Shown here one piece after another: positions 30,489-33,216 of a stretch of DNA of 33,216 bases. The notes beneath the pieces were generated by a model. It was not told the origin of the DNA. It made no database searches and saw only the letters and a list, made by a program, of their open reading frames with translations. Both the position numbers and the translations under genes were made by a program. The stretch covers positions 1-33,216 of the forward strand of contig CAMCHR010000018.1 in assembly GCA_945874755.1 (NCBI GenBank), written 5' to 3'. How positions within the stretch are numbered: position 1 is the stretch's first letter; every line of letters starts with the position of its first letter. Source of the DNA: Chitinophaga pinensis. GTDB taxonomy: Bacteria > Bacteroidota > Bacteroidia > Chitinophagales > Chitinophagaceae.

Positions 30489-30523
30489 AAGGGTCTATGC
30501 GTTGAAATGCATAGACCCTTTTT
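30489..30523 (+). terminator. Hairpin family A, copy 4 (divergent loop)
   Basis: AAGGGTCTATGC (30489-30500) and GCATAGACCCTT (30509-30520) form a perfect 12-bp stem around GTTGAAAT, followed by TTT. The stem is nearly that of the other copies but the loop differs. Confidence 0.85.
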
Positions 30524-30557
30524 AATTTAATTTTAGTTTTAAACTTACATTTCTATA

Positions 30558-31280
30558 CTATTCTAATCTTCTTTTTTTTAAGATGGCTATATCCTCTTTG
30601 ATTCTTTCTATTTCAACCAATAGCGTGCCATTGTAAACACCACGTATACGCTGCTTTTGATCTACAAGAATGAAATTTTCCGTATGTAAAAACTCATTAC
30701 CTGTTTGATAGTAGCCAATGGTATCTCCAGCAAAATATTGCTGCTTAGCTAAGTCATAGATATCCATTTTAGGCCCAGTCAATAAATGCCATTGCTTGCT
30801 GTTGACCTTATTTTCAATAGCATATTTTTTTAAAACAGCAACTGAATCTGTATCTGGCGTTACGCTATGTGATAAAAATAAAATTGTTGTATCTAGTCTA
30901 AAAGCTTCCTGTAATAGATACATATTACTAGTCATTTTAGGACAGATCCCCCTGCAACTTGTAAAGAAAAAATTAGCGATATATATTTTCCCATTCACCG
31001 TTTTATTTGAAATAACATTCCCTTCTTGATCCTTAAATTTAAAAGCTGGGATCTGATGTATTTGTTGGTATTGACTATCCATTTTTTCAATCCACTCTGG
31101 TGTCCAATCGGGGGTGTTAAAATAGGGCAAGGTTTCGTTTGCGGTATTAATTGCTTCTAGTGGTTGATTGTTTGTTGTACAAGACAAAATAAGAAAGCTG
31201 AAAAGGAGTATAAAGATAAACATGCATCTAGAAGTGCAACTTAATATTAGTCTAGATACATTCAACTTGATATTAGTCAT
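30558..31280 (-). CDS. SCO family (SCO1/SenC) lipoprotein
   Basis: A thioredoxin-fold copper chaperone or thiol reductase for cytochrome oxidase CuA assembly. A 240-residue frame; the lipobox FSFLILSC puts the anchor Cys at 34, and an internal Met20 may be the real start. The SCO copper site is complete: Cys109 and Cys113 in FFFTSCRGICPKM and His199 in FLHTENFILVD. It is the last gene of a three-gene operon, 3 bases after the YwqK-like gene. Anchored at the outer face of the inner membrane or in the outer membrane. Confidence 0.93.
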   Translation of the reverse strand: MTNIKLNVSRLILSCTSRCMFIFILLFSFLILSCTTNNQPLEAINTANETLPYFNTPDWTPEWIEKMDSQYQQIHQIPAFKFKDQEGNVISNKTVNGKIYIANFFFTSCRGICPKMTSNMYLLQEAFRLDTTILFLSHSVTPDTDSVAVLKKYAIENKVNSKQWHLLTGPKMDIYDLAKQQYFAGDTIGYYQTGNEFLHTENFILVDQKQRIRGVYNGTLLVEIERIKEDIAILKKRRLE

Positions 31281-31283
31281 TGG

Positions 31284-31904
31284 TTATTTTTTTAAAATGG
31301 TGTCATTTGGATTCATACAAAGTTTTAAACCTACCAACCCATACCTTCTGCCATTTTTTACCACATAGTTGGCTCTTATAATCCCATTTTCCCACCACAT
31401 TTTTTGACTGCCTTGTTCATAGCCATGTTCATAATGAAATATTCTATAGTATTGACCATTTTGATACCATTCTTTAGCAACCCCATGATGCTCCCCATCT
31501 TCAAAATAAAATTCAAATTTTGGTTGCCCGTTTTCCCAATAGCCAATATGTTCGCCTATTTTTTTTCCAGCATGGTAATTACGCAACGATGCAATTTGTT
31601 GATTGGCATACCATTTTTTTTGTAATCCTTCTTCCACCCCATTTAAATAACTTGCTACCAACATCGTATCTTTTGCATTGTATAAGGTATACACCAATCC
31701 ACTATATTTTATGCTATCGTAAAAAAGGGTGTCTTGGTGTAATGTAAAAGCCTTGTCTGTGCTATTTTTAACCAGATCAGGTATTATAATTTTACTAGTA
31801 GCTTGAGTCTGTGGTGGCTTATCTATAGCCTCCTTCATATTTGAATCACAAGCGGATAAAAATAAGATCCCAATAAAGCACTTTAAAATAAAATACTGTT
31901 TCAT
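31284..31904 (-). CDS. YwqK-like (MORN-variant repeat) lipoprotein
   Basis: 206 residues with a lipoprotein signal (FIGILFLSAC) and about four to five repeats of the YwqK/MORN-variant type: GLVYTLYNAKDTMLVASYLN, GYWENGQPKFEFYFEDGEHH, EWYQNGQYYRIFHYEHGYEQ and MWWENGIIRANYVVKNGRRY. Databases often label this family toxin-antitoxin system YwqK family antitoxin, but nothing here supports a toxin pair. The ATG directly follows the YHYH stop codon (TAA then ATG, no spacer), so translation is coupled. A surface-exposed structural or binding role is likely, and the function is unknown. Confidence 0.82.
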   Translation of the reverse strand: MKQYFILKCFIGILFLSACDSNMKEAIDKPPQTQATSKIIIPDLVKNSTDKAFTLHQDTLFYDSIKYSGLVYTLYNAKDTMLVASYLNGVEEGLQKKWYANQQIASLRNYHAGKKIGEHIGYWENGQPKFEFYFEDGEHHGVAKEWYQNGQYYRIFHYEHGYEQGSQKMWWENGIIRANYVVKNGRRYGLVGLKLCMNPNDTILKK

Positions 31905-32684
31905 TTATTGCGAAACTGTTCCTGGTGTTCCGTAATAACCTGATCCATTAATATACGGGTCCGTACTTGTGATATGGTAATGATAAATGCCATTTGGATA
32001 ATCAGCAGTGGCCAATGTATGTCCATGGTAAATATCAAGTTTTGTATTATCCACTGTTGCGCCATTTTCTTCGGGACCATACACTGGGAATCCATCTAAT
32101 AAAAAGCCCATTAATCCCGATTTGGTTCCTTTAACAGTAGTTAAATAGAGCGGCTCAACATGGTAGTGGTAAGCACTTGTAGGGGTTGGATGTCCCCAAT
32201 AACGATCAAATGAAACTATTTCGTTTGCTAAGGGCTGATTAGGTCCAGCATATTGATTGTAAAATGGAACCCCATTTAAAGATACCCCAATAGCGCCTAA
32301 TCCAGTGGCAGCATGTGTTGACGCTAATTTTGGATTAACGGGTATTTTAAAAACGTAGGCTTTTTCGGCAATTGAATTTGGATTTTTTTGAAACTGATAT
32401 CCAGCAAATGTAGTTCCGGAAAAATTATCATATAATGCGTTTGTTGTAGCGTAATAGCTACTCTTATGGTCCGGTAATCCATTGGTTTTGATGGTGATAT
32501 AAGTACCATCAGAAGTGATGCTAGAAGCACCATATATTTTTTTATAGATATCTGGTACTGTTGTAGTTACCACTGGATTTGTGGTATTATTTGAACTACT
32601 TGGGGTGGTCGTGGTAGCCGCCTCTTTAGTACAAGCTTGTAATAATACTAGGGGGAAACAAAGGGTTAAATAAATTAATCTCAT
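31905..32684 (-). CDS. YHYH domain lipoprotein
   Basis: 259 residues: a lipoprotein signal (CFPLVLLQAC), then a Thr/Ser-rich linker (TTTTPSSSNNTTNPVVTTT), then a YHYH domain with SAYHYHVEP in the middle, GFLLDGFPVYGPEENG and YPNGIYHYHIT near the C-terminus. The paired His motifs suggest metal binding. It is the first gene of the YHYH-YwqK-SCO operon, which has its own -7 box. Association with a copper chaperone hints at a copper or redox role in the envelope, which is an inference. Confidence 0.88.
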   Translation of the reverse strand: MRLIYLTLCFPLVLLQACTKEAATTTTPSSSNNTTNPVVTTTVPDIYKKIYGASSITSDGTYITIKTNGLPDHKSSYYATTNALYDNFSGTTFAGYQFQKNPNSIAEKAYVFKIPVNPKLASTHAATGLGAIGVSLNGVPFYNQYAGPNQPLANEIVSFDRYWGHPTPTSAYHYHVEPLYLTTVKGTKSGLMGFLLDGFPVYGPEENGATVDNTKLDIYHGHTLATADYPNGIYHYHITSTDPYINGSGYYGTPGTVSQ

Positions 32685-32706
32685 AATTTGGTATTTTTGC
32701 TTTGAC

Positions 32707-32714
32707 CAAAAATA
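32707..32714 (-). promoter_or_regulatory. -7 box of the YHYH-YwqK-SCO operon
   Basis: TATTTTTG on the minus strand (32714-32707) matches TAnnTTTG and lies 22 bases before the ATG at 32684. A clear -33 box was not seen. Confidence 0.45.
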
Positions 32715-32860
32715 AATTGAAAAGTTTAATTTAGGAAAAATAAAACCTGCTAAATTAAGGGGTTTTTATAATAAATGTAGAGTGCATAAATAAAGTAAAA
32801 CTTATTCTTATCTTAATATGGCTGTAAGTGTAAATGTACTAAATTGTAAGTACTAAAACG

Positions 32861-33216
32861 ATGCATATGGTTTGGCGTAAATTTAACGGCGAGACAATTT
32901 CGATACCAATAGCTGAGCATGTAAAAAAGTGTATCGAGGAAGAGACTGCAAAAAATGTTAAGCTTAAAGTGTATATAGGCACTGATAGTCAGGTAAAACA
33001 ATCTGTAACAGAATTTGCTACGGTCATTGTTTTTTTAAGAGAAAAAAATGGCGGATTCATGTTTATTCATAATGAAAAAACAAATCAAACATTACACATT
33101 AAAGAAAGGATGTTACTTGAAGTGTCAAAGAGTGTCGAAATTGCCTATTCTCTTTGTGATTTATTCATTGAACATGATGTGGAAATGGAAGTACATGCCG
33201 ACATCAATACCAATAG
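32861..33216 (+). CDS. DUF458/YkuK family RNase H-like protein, 5' part
   Basis: The open frame runs off the window end after 118 codons. It reads MHMVWRKFNGETISIPIAEH at the start, VYIGTDSQ with the first acidic residue of an RNase H-like core, ATVIVFLREKNGGFMFIHNE, KERMLLEVSKSVEIAYSLCD and finally EVHADINTN. The GTDSQ and HADIN boxes are the marks of the YkuK/DUF458 family, which has an RNase H-like fold of unproven activity. Either ATG (32861 or 32867) could be the start. It is divergent from the YHYH operon. Confidence 0.75.
   Translation, partial: MHMVWRKFNGETISIPIAEHVKKCIEEETAKNVKLKVYIGTDSQVKQSVTEFATVIVFLREKNGGFMFIHNEKTNQTLHIKERMLLEVSKSVEIAYSLCDLFIEHDVEMEVHADINTN

Noticed and set aside
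31284..31904. Toxin-antitoxin module, because YwqK-like proteins are often labelled antitoxin
   Set aside because: No toxin-like partner is nearby. The gene is a lipoprotein inside a SCO/YHYH operon.
32813..33001. Minus-strand open frame near the window end
   Set aside because: It is antisense to the DUF458/YkuK frame, whose GTDSQ and HADIN motifs are convincing.

Overview
The window reads as a piece of chromosome from an AT-rich member of the Bacteroidota, most likely in or near the Chitinophagaceae. The reasons are the many short cell-envelope proteins (PorT-like beta-barrels, lipoproteins with a Cys lipobox), the near absence of strong Shine-Dalgarno sequences, recurring promoter -7 boxes of the TAnnTTTG type, and the gene repertoire (SCO / YwqK-like / YHYH lipoproteins, a small Fas1 protein, a long aromatic amino acid hydroxylase). 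Most of it looks like an ordinary chromosome. No phage, CRISPR, transposase or classical defence genes were seen.

Layout. 1-2500: a truncated tRNA-Asn, a Rieske protein with the GTPase hflX, and a PorT-like barrel. 2598-8971: tRNA-Ile(CAU), followed by one carbohydrate unit of four genes on the minus strand (PhyH-type dioxygenase, sugar phosphate isomerase-like protein, cytoplasmic GH13 alpha-glucosidase, exported GH13 amylase) and a divergent AraC regulator. The unit is closed at 8929-8971 by an exact direct repeat of the 3' half of the tRNA, with a more decayed tRNA-like copy at 8722-8775. This is the pattern left by integration into a tRNA gene, although no integrase remains. 9192-13462: asnB, a DUF2237-pterin dehydratase fusion, two tiny membrane proteins, an unusual RidA-like protein and another barrel. 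13561-16076: a SOUL protein, a barrel with a fresh 63-bp internal duplication, a DUF6370-like protein and an exported flavodoxin-like protein.

16092-25184 is a coherent phenylalanine/tyrosine catabolic region: phenylalanine hydroxylase, HPPD, homogentisate dioxygenase, fumarylacetoacetate hydrolase, a flavin reductase-like protein, both subunits of a 3-oxoacid CoA-transferase, and ATP-type PEP carboxykinase. Together they can carry Phe/Tyr to fumarate and acetoacetyl-CoA and feed fumarate carbon into gluconeogenesis. The aminotransferase and maleylacetoacetate isomerase steps are not in the window. The pterin dehydratase fusion at 11 kb may serve the hydroxylase.

25367-33216 holds mixed genes: an NTF2-like lipoprotein, a DinB/YfiT protein, a frameshifted small exported protein, Fas1 and SPFH proteins, a choice-of-anchor-I-like lipoprotein, a three-lipoprotein operon (YHYH, YwqK-like, SCO) and the start of a DUF458/YkuK gene. 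Three dispersed repeat families run through the window: a hairpin with a conserved loop (four copies), a second hairpin (two copies) and a roughly 70-bp GGGCCAGGTT-type repeat (three copies, two of them tied to the tRNA-derived att-like sites).
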